From contig DUJK01000069.1 of NCBI GenBank assembly GCA_013329925.1, positions 3,263-8,645 on the forward strand: 5,383 nucleotides of DNA, read 5' to 3'. This DNA is from Candidatus Poseidoniaceae archaeon (GTDB lineage: Archaea; Thermoplasmatota; Poseidoniia; Poseidoniales; Poseidoniaceae). Under the pieces are notes generated by a model. The model ran no database searches. It worked only from the letters and a program-made list of their open reading frames with translations, and was not told the origin of the DNA. Below are positions 5,188-5,383 of the stretch, one piece after another; the first letter of the stretch is position 1, and every line of letters starts with the position of its first letter. The position numbers and the translations under genes were made by a program.

Positions 5188-5197
5188 CTATAATACT
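5188..5197 (-). promoter_or_regulatory. TATA-like box for the Pro/Gln-headed membrane gene
   Basis: On the minus strand this reads AGTATTATAG, centred about 27 nt before ATG 5165. That is the distance expected if transcription begins at or next to the start codon (leaderless mRNA). It lies inside the possible upstream extension of the gene, so it supports the shorter start. Confidence 0.4.
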
Positions 5198-5206
5198 TGA
5201 CAATCA

Positions 5207-5383
5207 TCAAACCGAGAATATCGATGATGCAGCATCAAGTATCACCGCAGTCAGTAATGAAGTTAGACCGGCAATCCACAAGAAGGAAATTGACTGGCCA
5301 AGGGCACTGGAAAATCCGCCACCACGTAGCCTTGTGGCAATCAAGGAAACTGCTAAAACTTGAATTAAAATTAGTACTGAGAC
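5207..5383 (-). CDS. C-terminal end of a hydrophobic membrane protein (cut by window edge)
   Basis: An open frame enters from base 5383 and runs 58 codons to TGA at 5207-5209. The visible part has a hydrophobic segment at residues 2-17 (VSVLILIQVLAVSLIA), a basic Gly-rich turn (TRLRGGGFSS), and a second hydrophobic segment at 31-49 ending ILDAASSIFSV. It appears to be the end of a multi-helix membrane protein; family unknown. Its stop overlaps a possible ATG of the next minus-strand gene (TGATG), so the two may form an operon. Too little is present to name it. Confidence 0.6.
   Translation of the reverse strand, partial: VSVLILIQVLAVSLIATRLRGGGFSSALGQSISFLWIAGLTSLLTAVILDAASSIFSV

Noticed and set aside
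4987..5193. Plus-strand frame of 68 codons rich in Gly and Cys
   Set aside because: It is the complement of the Pro/Gln repeat head; the Gly-Cys pattern is an artefact of reading those repeats backwards.
1..5383. Mobile elements, CRISPR arrays, tRNA or rRNA genes
   Set aside because: No transposase or integrase motifs, no regularly spaced direct repeats and no cloverleaf-like segment were found. The only tandem repeat is the coding one at 5088-5123.

Overview
This is about 5.4 kb of a compact, AT-leaning genome carrying housekeeping and DNA-repair genes plus several small membrane proteins. The best guess for the source is an archaeon, perhaps a marine planktonic euryarchaeon of the Marine Group II (Poseidoniales) type. 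The reasons are: TATA-like boxes about 25-30 nt ahead of plausible starts; genes at the head of transcription units that lack a Shine-Dalgarno site while some internal genes have one; short conserved genes interleaved with small membrane proteins; and a membrane protein with a Pro/Gln-rich head. This assignment is inference. No rRNA or other diagnostic marker is present.

Layout: (1) 1-634, minus strand: the N-terminal 211 codons of a membrane-bound ion-pumping pyrophosphatase (hppA), running off the left edge. (2) 635-794: a divergent promoter region with a TATA box, a palindrome placed where the hppA transcript should start, and a small hairpin over the hppA ribosome binding site. (3) 795-1136, plus: a single-domain NifU-like Fe-S scaffold. 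(4) 1137-1469, minus: a three-helix membrane protein of unknown function whose stop codon abuts the NifU stop. (5) 1470-1568: a second divergent intergenic region with a gapped inverted repeat that puts a near-identical leader sequence ahead of both flanking genes. (6) 1569-4706, plus: a four-gene unit made of a long PolX (polymerase X plus PHP nuclease), a 65-residue two-helix membrane protein, a 101-residue soluble protein of unknown function, and an endonuclease III (Nth) with an atypical cysteine motif. (7) 4707-5383, minus: a Pro/Gln-headed membrane protein whose stop abuts the nth stop, preceded by the 3' end of another hydrophobic protein entering from the right edge.

How the genes fit together: PolX and Nth are the two ends of a base-excision repair path. 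Nth excises an oxidised base and nicks the strand. The PHP domain of PolX could clean the blocked 3' end, and the polymerase domain could fill the gap. The two small genes between them are therefore candidates for accessory factors, although nothing in their sequences proves this. The most unusual points are the Nth metal-binding tail (three cysteines instead of four), the extra segment of about 30 residues in PolX just before its third catalytic aspartate, and the shared leader element upstream of polX and its divergent neighbour. I see no mobile element, CRISPR array, tRNA or rRNA. The window looks like a chromosomal backbone region rather than an accessory island.
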